Origin: Burkholderia sp. HI2500
GTDB taxonomy: Bacteria > Pseudomonadota > Gammaproteobacteria > Burkholderiales > Burkholderiaceae
Direction of reading: 5' to 3'
Assembly: GCF_002223055.1 (NCBI RefSeq)
Contig: NZ_NKFL01000006.1
Coordinates: 1,302,001-1,366,000 of the forward strand
Length of the DNA stretch: 64,000 nt
Shown: piece after piece, positions 33,874-42,805 of the stretch
Layout: each line of letters begins with the position of its first letter
Numbering within the stretch: position 1 is the stretch's first letter
Notes under the pieces: generated by a model
Databases searched by the model: none
Seen by the model: the letters and a program-made list of their open reading frames with translations, nothing else
Told to the model about the DNA's origin: nothing
Position numbers and translations under genes: made by a program

Positions 33874-35066
33874 GCGCGCCGCTTCCCGAACTCGCGGCCG
33901 ACAGCGATGCGCGTCGGCTCGACGAGGCCGCGCATGCCGTCGCACAGATCGCCGCGCAGCACGCGGACGCGGTCGACCGCGACGCGCGCTGCCCCGTCGA
34001 GGCGATCGAGGCGATGCGCGCGCGCCGCCTGCTCGGCGCGATGGTGCCGACCCATCTCGGCGGCGCGGGCGCGTCGCTGGAAGACATCGCGTCGGCCTGC
34101 TCGATCCTCGGCCAGGCCTGTGCGTCGTCGGCGATGGTGTTCGCGATGCACCAGATCCAGGTCGCCTGCATCGTCGATCACGCCGCCGGCCAGGGCTGGC
34201 ACAAGCTGTTCCTGCAACAGCTCGTGCGCCACCAGTGGTTGCTCGCATCAGCCACGTCGGAAGACGGCGTGGGCGGCAACCTGCGCGCGAGCCAGTGCGC
34301 ACTCGAAATCGACGGTGGCGGCTTCCGTTTGCACAAATCCGCGCCGACGATCTCGTACGGCGACTACGCGGACGGCATTCTCGCCACCGCGCGACGCGAT
34401 GCGGATGCGCCGGCTTCCGAGCAGGTGCTCGTCACGCTGCTGCGCGACGGCTACACGCTCACGCGCCGCGGCGAATGGGACACGCTCGGCATGCGCGGCA
34501 CGTGCAGCAACGGCTTCGTGCTGGATGCGCAGGGCGCCGCCGTGCAATGCCTGCCGGTGCCGTTCGCGACGATCGCCGAGGAAACGATGGTGCCGGTCTC
34601 GCACATCCTGTGGGCCGCGGTGTGGATCGGCGTGGCCGGCGACGCATTCCATCGCGCGCACCAGTTCTTCCGCGCGCAGGCACGCCAGACCGACGGCGCA
34701 CCTTCGCCCGCCGCGCGGCGCATCGCCGAATCGCTTGCACTGATGCAGGCGATGCAGGCCCGCGTCGACAACGTGCTGCGCCTTCACGCGAATGCGTCGG
34801 CCCGTTCGTGGTCGGCCGGCATGGCCTGGGCCGCCGAAATCAATACGCTGAAGACCTACGTGTCGGAGACGGCCCTCGAAGTCGCGCACCAGGCGATGAT
34901 GATCTGCGGGATGGCCGGCTACAAGCAAGGCACGCCCTTCAGTATCGGCCGCCATATTCGCGACCTGCACGCGGCGCCGCTGATGATCAGCAACGACCGC
35001 ATTGCCGCCAACACTGCGAGCCTGTTGCTCGCGCTGCGTCCTGCGACGCTGGAGAAACATACGTGA
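33870..35066 (+). CDS. Acyl-CoA dehydrogenase-fold flavoprotein, probably acting on a carrier-bound substrate
   Basis: This 398-residue protein has the acyl-CoA dehydrogenase fold: the helical N-terminus with LGGAGASLEDIASACSILG, the middle beta domain (ATSEDGVGGNLRASQC, then WDTLGMRGTCSNGF), and the C-terminal helices ending GRHIRDLHAAPLMISNDR. In classical enzymes the last region holds the base glutamate (Y-E-G-T); here it reads S-N-D-R, so ordinary alpha,beta-dehydrogenation of acyl-CoA is doubtful. Overlap with the carrier gene (ATGA) and the ligase gene (GTGA) implies a carrier-bound aminoacyl or related substrate, as for prolyl-carrier dehydrogenases or flavin hydroxylases of this fold. 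The exact reaction is unknown. Confidence 0.85.
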   Translation: MSAPLPELAADSDARRLDEAAHAVAQIAAQHADAVDRDARCPVEAIEAMRARRLLGAMVPTHLGGAGASLEDIASACSILGQACASSAMVFAMHQIQVACIVDHAAGQGWHKLFLQQLVRHQWLLASATSEDGVGGNLRASQCALEIDGGGFRLHKSAPTISYGDYADGILATARRDADAPASEQVLVTLLRDGYTLTRRGEWDTLGMRGTCSNGFVLDAQGAAVQCLPVPFATIAEETMVPVSHILWAAVWIGVAGDAFHRAHQFFRAQARQTDGAPSPAARRIAESLALMQAMQARVDNVLRLHANASARSWSAGMAWAAEINTLKTYVSETALEVAHQAMMICGMAGYKQGTPFSIGRHIRDLHAAPLMISNDRIAANTASLLLALRPATLEKHT

Positions 35067-36031
35067 ACGATCGCCTCGCCGTGCCCGCCGCCTCCCCCGC
35101 CGACGCCCCGCTCGACCGCGCGGGCGTCAACCCGCTGCGCGACGAACTGATCGACGCGGGCCTGCTGGTCTCGACCGGCATCCAGGGCCTGTTCGGCCGC
35201 AGCGAGCGATTCGAGCGCGTGGTCGAAGCGCTCGACGCGTTCGTCACGCGCATCGGTGCCGACCAGCAGGCCGAAGTGCTGCGCTTCCCGCCGGCCATGA
35301 GCCGCACCGAGTTCGAGCGCAGCGAATACATGAAGAGCTTCCCGCAGCTGGCGGGCAGCGTGCATGCGTTCTGCGGCGACGAACGCCAGCATCAGCGCGT
35401 GCTGCAATGCCTCGATCGCGGCGACGACTGGACCGAGAACCAGAAGCCGACCTACGTCGTGATGACACCGGCCGCGTGCTACCCCGTCTATCCGGTCGTC
35501 GCACGCGCGGGCGCGCTGCCCGCCGACGGCCGGATCGTCGACGTGTTCTCGTACTGCTTCCGTCACGAACCGTCGCTCGACCCGACCCGCATGCAGTTGT
35601 TCCGGATGCGCGAGTACGTGCGGATCGGCACGCCCGAGCAGATCGTCTCGTTCCGCGAGACGTGGATCGAACGCGGCACGAAGATGATCGACGCGCTGCG
35701 CCTGCCGAATGCGATCGATCTCGCGAACGACCCGTTCTTCGGGCGCGGCGGCAAGATCGTCGCGGACAGCCAGCGCGAGCAGAACCTGAAGTTCGAGCTG
35801 CTGATCCCGATCGAGCACGACGATCGCCAGACGGCGTGCCTGAGCTTCAACTACCACATGGACCATTTCGGGCTGCTGTGGGACATCCGCACCGCGACGG
35901 GCGACGTCGCGCACACGGGCTGCGTCGGCTTCGGCCTCGAACGGCTCACGCTCGCGCTGTTCCGCCACCACGGCTTCGATATCGACGCGTGGCCGCAAGC
36001 GGTCCGCGACGTGCTGTGGGGGACGCGATGA
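35063..36031 (+). CDS. Amino acid:[carrier protein] ligase (seryl-tRNA synthetase-like, no tRNA domain)
   Basis: This 322-residue protein is a class II aminoacyl-tRNA synthetase catalytic core with no tRNA-binding arm. Motif 2 is FRHEPSLDPTRMQLFRMREYV and motif 3 is GFGLERLTLALF. Cys139, Glu184 and Cys287 are spaced exactly like the zinc ligands I recall for the B. japonicum enzyme (C131, E176, C279, all shifted by 8), which is of the atypical methanogen SerRS type. Such enzymes activate glycine or alanine with ATP and load the phosphopantetheine arm of a small carrier protein. The start is a GTG at 35063 overlapping the flavoprotein stop (GTGA). The carrier is encoded two genes upstream. Confidence 0.93.
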   Translation: MNDRLAVPAASPADAPLDRAGVNPLRDELIDAGLLVSTGIQGLFGRSERFERVVEALDAFVTRIGADQQAEVLRFPPAMSRTEFERSEYMKSFPQLAGSVHAFCGDERQHQRVLQCLDRGDDWTENQKPTYVVMTPAACYPVYPVVARAGALPADGRIVDVFSYCFRHEPSLDPTRMQLFRMREYVRIGTPEQIVSFRETWIERGTKMIDALRLPNAIDLANDPFFGRGGKIVADSQREQNLKFELLIPIEHDDRQTACLSFNYHMDHFGLLWDIRTATGDVAHTGCVGFGLERLTLALFRHHGFDIDAWPQAVRDVLWGTR

Positions 36032-37083
36032 GGTTCGTGTCCCGCGACGGCGAAGACGCGTCGTTCGAGAGCGTGCGCCACCGCGCCCGCCACTACCGGC
36101 CGCACCCGCTGCACAGCCAGGCGATGGTCTGGAAGCAGACCAACTGCTATGTCGACATGTGGCTCGAGGTGCTCCGGTGGTGGGGTCTCAATCCGTACGC
36201 GGCGCTGCCGTTTACGATCGCGCTCGACTTCGAGGGCGATCAGTTCACGTTCTTCAAGTTTCCGCTCGACGAGCTGGAGCGGCTCTACGGGATCGTCGTG
36301 CAGGAACATTCGATCTACGAGCCGCTCGACCAACACATCGAGACGCAGGTCGCGCGCGGCCACCTGATGATCGTCGAGGTCGACGCGTGGTTCCTGCCCG
36401 ATACGCGCGGCAGCAGCTACCGCACGCAGCATACGAAGACGACGATCGGCATCGACGCGATCGACCGCGCGAACCGCCAGATCGGCTACTTCCACAACAG
36501 CGGCTATTACGTGGCCGAGGATTTCGACTACAACGGGCTCGTCGGCGGCAACTCGCCGATGACGCTGCCGCCGTACGTCGAATGCGCGAAACGACGCTTT
36601 ACGCCGCTTGACGAACGCGCGCTCTGCGAGGCCTCGCTCGCCGCGTTGCAGCGCCACCTGCGGCGCCTGCCGACCGTCGATCCGATCGCGGCGTTCCGCC
36701 GGCAGTTGCAGACCGACGCACAACGCCTCGCGCAGGCGCCGCTCGAACATTTCCATGCATACTCGTTCAATTCGGTGCGGCAGCTCGGCGCGAATTTCGA
36801 ACTGTTCGGCCACTATGCGCGCTGGCTGCAGGCGAGCGGCTGCATCGGCCCGTTCGCCGAGATTCGCGCCGCGTGCGAGCGCATCGCGTCCGAAGCGATG
36901 GTGCTGGAATTCCGGCTCGCGCGCGCATGCGCACGCGGCAAGGAGGAGCGCGGCGACTCGACGCTCGAGGCGATCGAGGCCGCGTATGTCGACGTCGTCG
37001 CGTGCGCGCGGCAGATCTGCGCGCCGTTGCGGCACGTGACGCCCGCACGCTACGACACGGCGCCCGTGTCGGTCATGCGGTGA
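36028..37083 (+). CDS. DUF1839 protein, putative acyl/aminoacyl transferase with a Cys-protease-like fold
   Basis: This 351-residue protein matches the DUF1839 family I know from operons with amino acid:carrier-protein ligases. An invariant-looking Cys40 in WKQTNCYVDMWLEVL is followed by acidic and histidine motifs, GHLMIVEVDAWFLPDT and HTKTTIGIDAID, and HNSGYY. The pattern recalls BtrH of butirosin synthesis, a papain-like transferase that moves an acyl chain from a carrier protein to an amine. Transfer of the aminoacyl or oxidised group from the carrier to an acceptor is therefore an inference. The start overlaps the ligase stop (ATGA) and its own stop overlaps the GH2 gene (GTGA). Confidence 0.8.
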   Translation: MRFVSRDGEDASFESVRHRARHYRPHPLHSQAMVWKQTNCYVDMWLEVLRWWGLNPYAALPFTIALDFEGDQFTFFKFPLDELERLYGIVVQEHSIYEPLDQHIETQVARGHLMIVEVDAWFLPDTRGSSYRTQHTKTTIGIDAIDRANRQIGYFHNSGYYVAEDFDYNGLVGGNSPMTLPPYVECAKRRFTPLDERALCEASLAALQRHLRRLPTVDPIAAFRRQLQTDAQRLAQAPLEHFHAYSFNSVRQLGANFELFGHYARWLQASGCIGPFAEIRAACERIASEAMVLEFRLARACARGKEERGDSTLEAIEAAYVDVVACARQICAPLRHVTPARYDTAPVSVMR

Positions 37084-39566
37084 CGCGCGCGCGCGCCCTG
37101 CCCGCGTGGTCGATGCTGGCGACGGCCGCAGGCGCCGTTCGGGAACCGCGCGACCTCCCGGCCGGCCACGGCGGCTGGATCGCGGCGCCGGTGCCCGGCA
37201 CGGTCGCGCAGGCGCTCGCGCTGGCCGGCCGGCTCGACGAAGCCGCATCGCTCGACGAGCGCGACCACTGGTACCGCGTCGAGCTGCGTGGGCGCGGGCC
37301 GCGCATCCTGCGCTTTCACGGCCTCGCGACGCTCGCACAGGCCTGGCTCGACGACACGCCGATTCACGGCTCGGACAGCATGTTCGTCGCGCACGACGTG
37401 CCGGTATCGCTCGACGGCATGCACCGGCTGACCCTCTGTTTCCGCGCGCTCGCGCCGCACCTGCGCGACGCGCGCGCACCGCGCCGCGCGCGCTGGCGCA
37501 CGCGGCTCGCCGAGCCGGCCGGGCTGCGCACGATCCGCACGTCGCTGTTCGGGCACATGCCCGGCTGGTTTCCGCCGTATGTGCCCACCGGCCCGTGGCG
37601 GCCCGTCGACGTGCTCGATCCGGCCGACGGGCCCGTTCTGGCCAACTGCAAACTGCAGGCGCGTGTCGAAGGCGACACGGGCTGGCTCGACGCGGAACTG
37701 ACGTTCGCCGCGCCGCTGCCGGATACGTTCGCAGCGCGGCTGTCGTGCGGCGAACATCATGCGAAGCTCGAACGTGACGGCGCCGACCGGCTGCGTGCGC
37801 ACGTCGCGATACCGAACGTGCGTCGCTGGTGGCCGCATACGCACGGCGAACCGTCGCTCTACGACGTTGTGCTGCATATCGGCGATGCGCGCCGGCCGCT
37901 CGGCTCGACCGGTTTCCGCACGATCGAGATCGATTCCGGCGCCGACGGCAAGGGTTTCGGACTGCGCATCAACGGCGTGCCCGTGTTCGCGCGCGGCGCA
38001 TGCTGGAGCAGCGCCGCGCCGCTCGCGCTCCACGCGGGCGACGCGACCTACGGCCGCCTGCTCGGGCTCGCACGCGACGCCGGCTTCAACATGATCCGCG
38101 TCGGCGGCACCATGACCTACGAGGCCGATGCCTTTCACGCGTGGTGCGACCGGCTCGGGCTGCTGGTCTGGCAGGACTTCGGTTTCGCGAACTTCGATTA
38201 CGCGCTCGACGATCCCACGTTCGCGGCCAACGTCGATCGCGAAGCGACCCAGTTCCTCTCGCGTCACGGCGCTTCGCCGTCGCTTGCGGTGCTGTGCGGC
38301 GGCAGCGAGATCGCGCAACAGGCCGCGATGTCGGGGCTCGGGCCGAAGCAGCGCTTCCTCGAACTGACGGCCGACCGGCTGGCCGGCCACGCGGCCGCGC
38401 TCCGTCCCGATGTCCCGTACGTGCCCGATTCGCCCGACGGCGGCGTACTGCCGTTCACGCCGCGCGAACGCGTGTCGCACTACTACGGCGTCGGTGCGTA
38501 CCTGCGTCCGCTCGACGACGCGCGCCGCGCGGACGTGCGCTTTGCGAGCGAATGCCTCGCGTTCGCGAACGTCCCGTGCGACGCGACACTCGCCGAACTC
38601 GGCTGGCCCGGCGTGCACGAGCCGCGCTGGAAGGCGGCCGTGCCGCGCGACCCCGGCACGTCGTGGGATTTCGACGATATCCGCGATCACTATTTGCAGA
38701 CGCTGTACGACGTTGTGCCGGACCGGCTGCGGCGCGAGGATCCGGCGCGCTATGTCGAGCTGTCGCGTGCGGTGGTCGCGGACGTGATGCGCGAGACGTT
38801 TTCCGAATGGCGCCGCACCGGCTCGCGTTGCGCCGGCGCGCTCGTGTGGCAGTTCCAGGACGTGATGCCGGGCGCCGGATGGGGCGTGATCGACGCCGCC
38901 CACCGGCCGAAATCGGCATGGTATGCGCTGCGCCAGGTGCTGCAGCCGATCCAGGTGCTCCTCGTCGACGAAGGGCTGAACGGGCTCGACGTGCACGTCG
39001 TCAACGAGCGCCCGGCGCCGCTGTCGGCGTCAATCGAGCTGGTCGCGCTGCGCGACGGCCGTACGCCGGTCGCGCGGGCCGGCTGCCCGGTGCGGATCGC
39101 CGCGCACGACACGGTGCGGCTCGGCTCGGCCGAGTTGCTCGGCCGCTTCTTCGACTGGACCTATGCATACCGTTTCGGCCCGTGCGAACACGATACGGTC
39201 GTCGCGACCCTGCGTGCCGACGACGGCACGCTGCTGTCGCAGGCGTTCCATTTTGTGTCGCGCACGCATCCGGCCGTGCTGGCGCGTCGCGAACTCGGGA
39301 TCGAGGCATGCGTGTCGCGCACCGGCGAGACCTGGCACGTCGACGTCGACACGCGACATGTCGCGCGCCATGTGCAGATCGACGCGCCGGGATTCATGCC
39401 AGGCGACGACTGGTTCCATCTCGCGCCCGGCACGCCGGCGCGCATCGCGCTCGTTCCATTGCGCATCGACGGGAAGCCTGTGGCGGCCGACGACAACGCC
39501 CCGCCCGCGGTGGAAATCCGTGCCGTGAACGCCGCGCGCGCGGTGCGAGCCACGCAGGCCGGCTGA
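37080..39566 (+). CDS. Glycoside hydrolase family 2 protein, beta-mannosidase-like
   Basis: This 828-residue protein has the GH2 layout: sugar-binding jelly roll (1-170), immunoglobulin-like domain (about 180-290), TIM barrel (about 290-590) and C-terminal beta domains. The acid/base region SLAVLCGGSE (Glu410) and nucleophile region FASECLAF (Glu491) are both present, and VWQDFGFANFDY resembles beta-mannosidases and exo-glucosaminidases. No signal peptide is seen, so it acts in the cytoplasm or is exported otherwise. The start is a GTG overlapping the DUF1839 stop (GTGA). It is the last gene of the five-gene operon and ends in a strong hairpin. Why a glycosidase is coupled to aminoacyl-carrier chemistry is unexplained. 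Confidence 0.88.
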   Translation: MTRARALPAWSMLATAAGAVREPRDLPAGHGGWIAAPVPGTVAQALALAGRLDEAASLDERDHWYRVELRGRGPRILRFHGLATLAQAWLDDTPIHGSDSMFVAHDVPVSLDGMHRLTLCFRALAPHLRDARAPRRARWRTRLAEPAGLRTIRTSLFGHMPGWFPPYVPTGPWRPVDVLDPADGPVLANCKLQARVEGDTGWLDAELTFAAPLPDTFAARLSCGEHHAKLERDGADRLRAHVAIPNVRRWWPHTHGEPSLYDVVLHIGDARRPLGSTGFRTIEIDSGADGKGFGLRINGVPVFARGACWSSAAPLALHAGDATYGRLLGLARDAGFNMIRVGGTMTYEADAFHAWCDRLGLLVWQDFGFANFDYALDDPTFAANVDREATQFLSRHGASPSLAVLCGGSEIAQQAAMSGLGPKQRFLELTADRLAGHAAALRPDVPYVPDSPDGGVLPFTPRERVSHYYGVGAYLRPLDDARRADVRFASECLAFANVPCDATLAELGWPGVHEPRWKAAVPRDPGTSWDFDDIRDHYLQTLYDVVPDRLRREDPARYVELSRAVVADVMRETFSEWRRTGSRCAGALVWQFQDVMPGAGWGVIDAAHRPKSAWYALRQVLQPIQVLLVDEGLNGLDVHVVNERPAPLSASIELVALRDGRTPVARAGCPVRIAAHDTVRLGSAELLGRFFDWTYAYRFGPCEHDTVVATLRADDGTLLSQAFHFVSRTHPAVLARRELGIEACVSRTGETWHVDVDTRHVARHVQIDAPGFMPGDDWFHLAPGTPARIALVPLRIDGKPVAADDNAPPAVEIRAVNAARAVRATQAG

Positions 39567-39599
39567 CCCGACGCTCGCGGCCGCCGCGAGCGTCGGGTC
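39565..39599. terminator. Long hairpin between the GH2 operon and the sigma-54 regulator gene
   Basis: GACCCGACGCTCGCGG, a CCG loop, then CCGCGAGCGTCGGGTC: a perfect 16-bp stem. It overlaps the GH2 stop codon region and lies 9 bases from the convergent gene end. No T-tract follows on either strand, so it may stop or pause transcription in both directions. Confidence 0.6.
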
Positions 39600-39607
39600 G
39601 CCCTGTA

Positions 39608-40999
39608 TCAATCGGACGAGCCCGTCCCGCGCGGCCGCTCGATACCGTACGCCTCCATCCAGCGATACAGCGTCGCGCGCGACACGCCGAGTTCGCGCGC
39701 CGAAGCGGCAACGCGCCCGCGCGTTCGCAGCAACGCGGTTTCGATCGCCTCGCGCTCGATCGACTTGCGGATGTCGGCCACCGACGGCGACGCCGCATCG
39801 AGACAGTATTCGAGCTCGAGGTCACGCGCGGTGATCAGGCGCCCCTCCGTCATCACGACCGCACGGCGCACGCGGTTGATCAGCTCGCGGACATTGCCCG
39901 GCCAGTCGTGCTTGTAGAGCGCGGTAATCGCATCCGTCGAGAACCCGCGCACGCGATGGCGCGCATCGCCGCGGAAGCGTTCGAGCATGTGGTGCGCGAG
40001 CAGTTCGATGTCCTTGCCGCGCGCGCGCAGCGGCGGCTGGTCGATGCGCATCACGCACAGACGGTGGAACAGGTCGGCGCGAAAGCGTCCTTCTTCCATC
40101 GCATCGCGCAGGTCGACGTGCGTCGCCGACACGATCCGGACATCGACCGGCACCGGTTCGCTGCCGCCAAGTCGGTGAATCGAGCGTTCCTGCAGAAACC
40201 GCAGCAGGCTCGCCTGGCTCTCGTGCGGCAGGTCGCCGATCTCGTCGAGCAGCAGCGTGCCGCCGTTCGCGGCTTCGACGTAGCCGATCTTGCGCGCGTT
40301 CGCGCCGGTAAACGCGCCGCGCTCATAGCCGAACAGTTCCGATTGCAGCAGATGCGGCGGAATCGCACCGCAGTTGACCGCGACGAACGGGCCGTTGCGC
40401 CGCGCCGAATGGCGATGGATCGCGACGGCCGTAAGTTCCTTGCCGGTTCCCGTTTCGCCGAACACGAACACCGGTGCGTCGGTGCGTGCGAAACGCCGCA
40501 CCGTATCGAACAGCCGCAGCATCGCGCTGCAGGTGCCGACGATGCCCTTTTCCTCCGATTCGAGCTGTTCGCGATCGCGCGCGAACAGGCATTCCATGCC
40601 GTAGGCATGGCCGACCGTATCGGCAATCCGCTGATGCGACGCCGGTAACGTCACGTAGTCGAAGCAGTAGTCGCGCAACAGCGCGCGCACGTTGGGCGAG
40701 GTGGTCTGGCCGACATCCACGAGCGCCACCCACACGACATCGCGCATCGACGCGCAGGTCGACGCGATGTTGCCGATCGCATCGGCATGACCGCCGCTCA
40801 GGTCGAGAATGCCGCAGGTAATTTCGCCGGACGTGTCGCGCAGCTCGCTCGCATGCGCGACGACCGACACCTTCCAGTCGCGGCGCGACAATTCCTTTCG
40901 CAGCATCACGGACGGCGATTGCGTCCAGTAAATCAGCGGACGCTGCCCGTTACCGCTCCCCACGCCGGCGCTCTTATCGCGCGTTATTGGCATATTCAT
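39608..40999 (-). CDS. Sigma-54-dependent activator with VpsR-like N-terminal domain
   Basis: This 463-residue protein has a degenerate receiver-like domain (about 20-130), then an AAA+ domain. Walker A is GETGTGKE (181-188), the sigma-54 contact loop GAFTGA is at 228-233 and Walker B is GGTLLLDEIGD. A C-terminal Fis-type helix-turn-helix, ASARELGVSRATLYRWMEAYGI in parts, closes it. The receiver lacks the usual lysine, so control by phosphorylation is doubtful. VpsR of Vibrio cholerae and BerB of B. cenocepacia are relatives that respond to c-di-GMP and drive biofilm polysaccharide genes. Its position between the aminoacyl-carrier operon and the EPS genes suggests it regulates one or both. 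Two ATGs, 40999 and 40993, are possible starts. Confidence 0.9.
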   Translation of the reverse strand: MNMPITRDKSAGVGSGNGQRPLIYWTQSPSVMLRKELSRRDWKVSVVAHASELRDTSGEITCGILDLSGGHADAIGNIASTCASMRDVVWVALVDVGQTTSPNVRALLRDYCFDYVTLPASHQRIADTVGHAYGMECLFARDREQLESEEKGIVGTCSAMLRLFDTVRRFARTDAPVFVFGETGTGKELTAVAIHRHSARRNGPFVAVNCGAIPPHLLQSELFGYERGAFTGANARKIGYVEAANGGTLLLDEIGDLPHESQASLLRFLQERSIHRLGGSEPVPVDVRIVSATHVDLRDAMEEGRFRADLFHRLCVMRIDQPPLRARGKDIELLAHHMLERFRGDARHRVRGFSTDAITALYKHDWPGNVRELINRVRRAVVMTEGRLITARDLELEYCLDAASPSVADIRKSIEREAIETALLRTRGRVAASARELGVSRATLYRWMEAYGIERPRGTGSSD

Positions 41000-42226
41000 A
41001 ACGAACCATCATTTTCTGCACTCCGCGAACCGTTCGCGTGCGCGGCGGCAGGCGGCGCATGGCCGCCTTTCCGCGCTGCGTTTCCGCAGCCTTGGCGAAG
41101 ATCGAAACTGCACACGGCGAGAACCCCCGGAGATCGAGCCGGATATCATCCGGTCCCGTTGTCATCGAACTCGAACGGAACGCGCGGCTACGGGAGCCAC
41201 GACATTCCGGCTTTGAAGCAACCCGCCGCCAGGCGGGGCACGTCGGCAAACCAAAACCCGTCCGCATGGGCATGGCGTCGTACACGGCAAGCGCGCCGAT
41301 GCTGAACCGGCGGGCCGCCAAACCGCGCCCGGATTGACTGCCCCATTTCAACCGCACCTGAATTTACACCCCGTTTCGGGCCGGTTTTGTTAGCAAAAGA
41401 TAAACCTGAATCAAGCGGTTACGGGGCCGGCCGTTCCGCACCGCCCCCTTTTTGAACACTGAGATTTGATTATCTATGACCTTTCCCGTCAATCAGTGGC
41501 AAATACTACTTTTCCGCAAGATTGATACCGTCGATTACCCGCAACTTCCGTCGAAATCTCCTTAAAGTGGCGGCACCGTATCCGTCGCACCACATAATCG
41601 CGCCCGCCCCCGGATAGCCCGATCCCATTGCGCCGGCGCGAGAGCCATCCGGCCGTTACACGTCGTAATCACGCCGTAATCAACGGCATCGCGCCACGCT
41701 GGCGCTTTTCGCGCGAATCGCCGCCGGCGAGCTCGAACTTCAGGGGGCCGGCACGCGCGTCTCGCGGCGCAGCATGATGGCCATTCCCGCGCGACCGGAC
41801 AACCCCGTGGTTCGACCGGATGCAGGCCCGCGACAGGTCACGACGGTCGTGCATGCACGCGGGCGGCCGCGTGCCGACGATGCGGTACGCGAGCGGTCCG
41901 TCGTCGGCCGCGCGCAATCCTCGGTCCCGCGCCCCGCTGCCTCGTTCGCGTGCGATGCGGACCAGTCGCGCTTCATTGCAGCGAGCCACGATGAATCAAT
42001 TATGAAAAGCCAGCGGCACGGACGATGTGTGCTGTCGCACATTGCGACGCTCGCCCGTCGCGCACACCGCCCCGCAGCCCGCGCCGGACCGGCGAATCCG
42101 GAGCGTGAGTACGCTGTCGAACAGACCGCAGGACCGCGCATCCGGATGATGAAGATCGCCACGTCGCACGGAACGATCGCGTCCGTGCAGCGCGGCGTGC
42201 CGAAGGCATCACGCGAGGACAGCATC
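41000..42226. other. Intergenic region, 1227 bases, upstream of the EPS genes
   Basis: This is the largest gap in the window, between the sigma-54 activator and the GNAT-manC pair. Short frames (for example 41038-41337 plus, 41669-41989 minus) lack ribosome sites and family features. The segment 41340-41560 is AT-rich and could hold promoters; I looked for the GG-N10-GC sigma-54 pattern around TGGCAAATACTAC (41497) and found no match. CGTAATCA occurs twice, 13 bases apart, near 41664-41684. No gene is supported. Confidence 0.5.
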
Positions 42227-42805
42227 ATGGAATGGCATTGTTGTGAATTCGAACATCTGAGCGCCGTCGATCTCTATGCAATCCTGCGCGCGCGCAACGC
42301 CGTGCTGGTGGTCGAGGACGCCCACACGCATCTCGACATCGACGGCAAGGACGCAGGCGCGCTGCACGTCTATGCGAGCGTGAGCGACGGCGACACGACG
42401 GAAGTCGCCGCCTACGCGCGCATCCTGCCCGGCGACGACATCGATCCGGACGTCGTGATCGACAAGGTGCTGACGAGCGAAAGCTGCCGCGATGACGAGA
42501 CGCTCGAGCGTTTGATCGGGCGCGCACTCACCGCCGCGCAGGCTGCATGGCCGGACACCGCGGTGCGCATGCACGTCCCCGCGCCGCGTCAGGCGTTCTA
42601 CAAACGGTTCGGATTCCGCAAAGCCTACGGCCCGTATCTCGAACAAGGGGCGCCGTTCGTCGGCCTGGTCCGGCCGGCCGACCGTACGGCCGGTGCGCTG
42701 CGTCACCTGCTGTCGCGCGCAGTTTCGTTCTCGCGCGACGACGATACGCGCGCCGACGGCCGCCCTCACGCCCGGCTGCCCGCCGATACCGGAGCGAACC
42801 GATGA
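42227..42805 (+). CDS. GNAT N-acetyltransferase, ElaA-like
   Basis: This 192-residue protein follows ElaA closely in its first 150 residues: MEWHCCEFEHLSAVDLYAIL, RNAVLVVEDAHTHLDIDGKD, AAYARILPGDDIDPDVVIDK and FYKRFGFRKAYGPYLEQGAP. The tail after ~155 is arginine-rich and extra. GAGG lies eight bases before the ATG at 42227; an upstream in-frame ATG at 42002 has no ribosome site. Its stop overlaps the start of manC (ATGA), so it is coupled to GDP-mannose supply. Acceptor unknown; sugar or polyamine acetylation are options. Confidence 0.85.
   Translation: MEWHCCEFEHLSAVDLYAILRARNAVLVVEDAHTHLDIDGKDAGALHVYASVSDGDTTEVAAYARILPGDDIDPDVVIDKVLTSESCRDDETLERLIGRALTAAQAAWPDTAVRMHVPAPRQAFYKRFGFRKAYGPYLEQGAPFVGLVRPADRTAGALRHLLSRAVSFSRDDDTRADGRPHARLPADTGANR

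Noticed and set aside
37829..40648. A 939-codon plus-strand frame over the GH2 and sigma-54 genes
   Set aside because: It crosses a terminator hairpin and two real genes, with arginine-rich shadow composition.
41038..41337. A 99-codon plus-strand frame in the gap upstream of the EPS genes
   Set aside because: No ribosome site, basic low-information sequence and a competing frame on the other strand.
41497..41520. TGGCAAATACTAC as a sigma-54 promoter
   Set aside because: The GC expected 10 bases after GG is absent, so the -24/-12 spacing fails.
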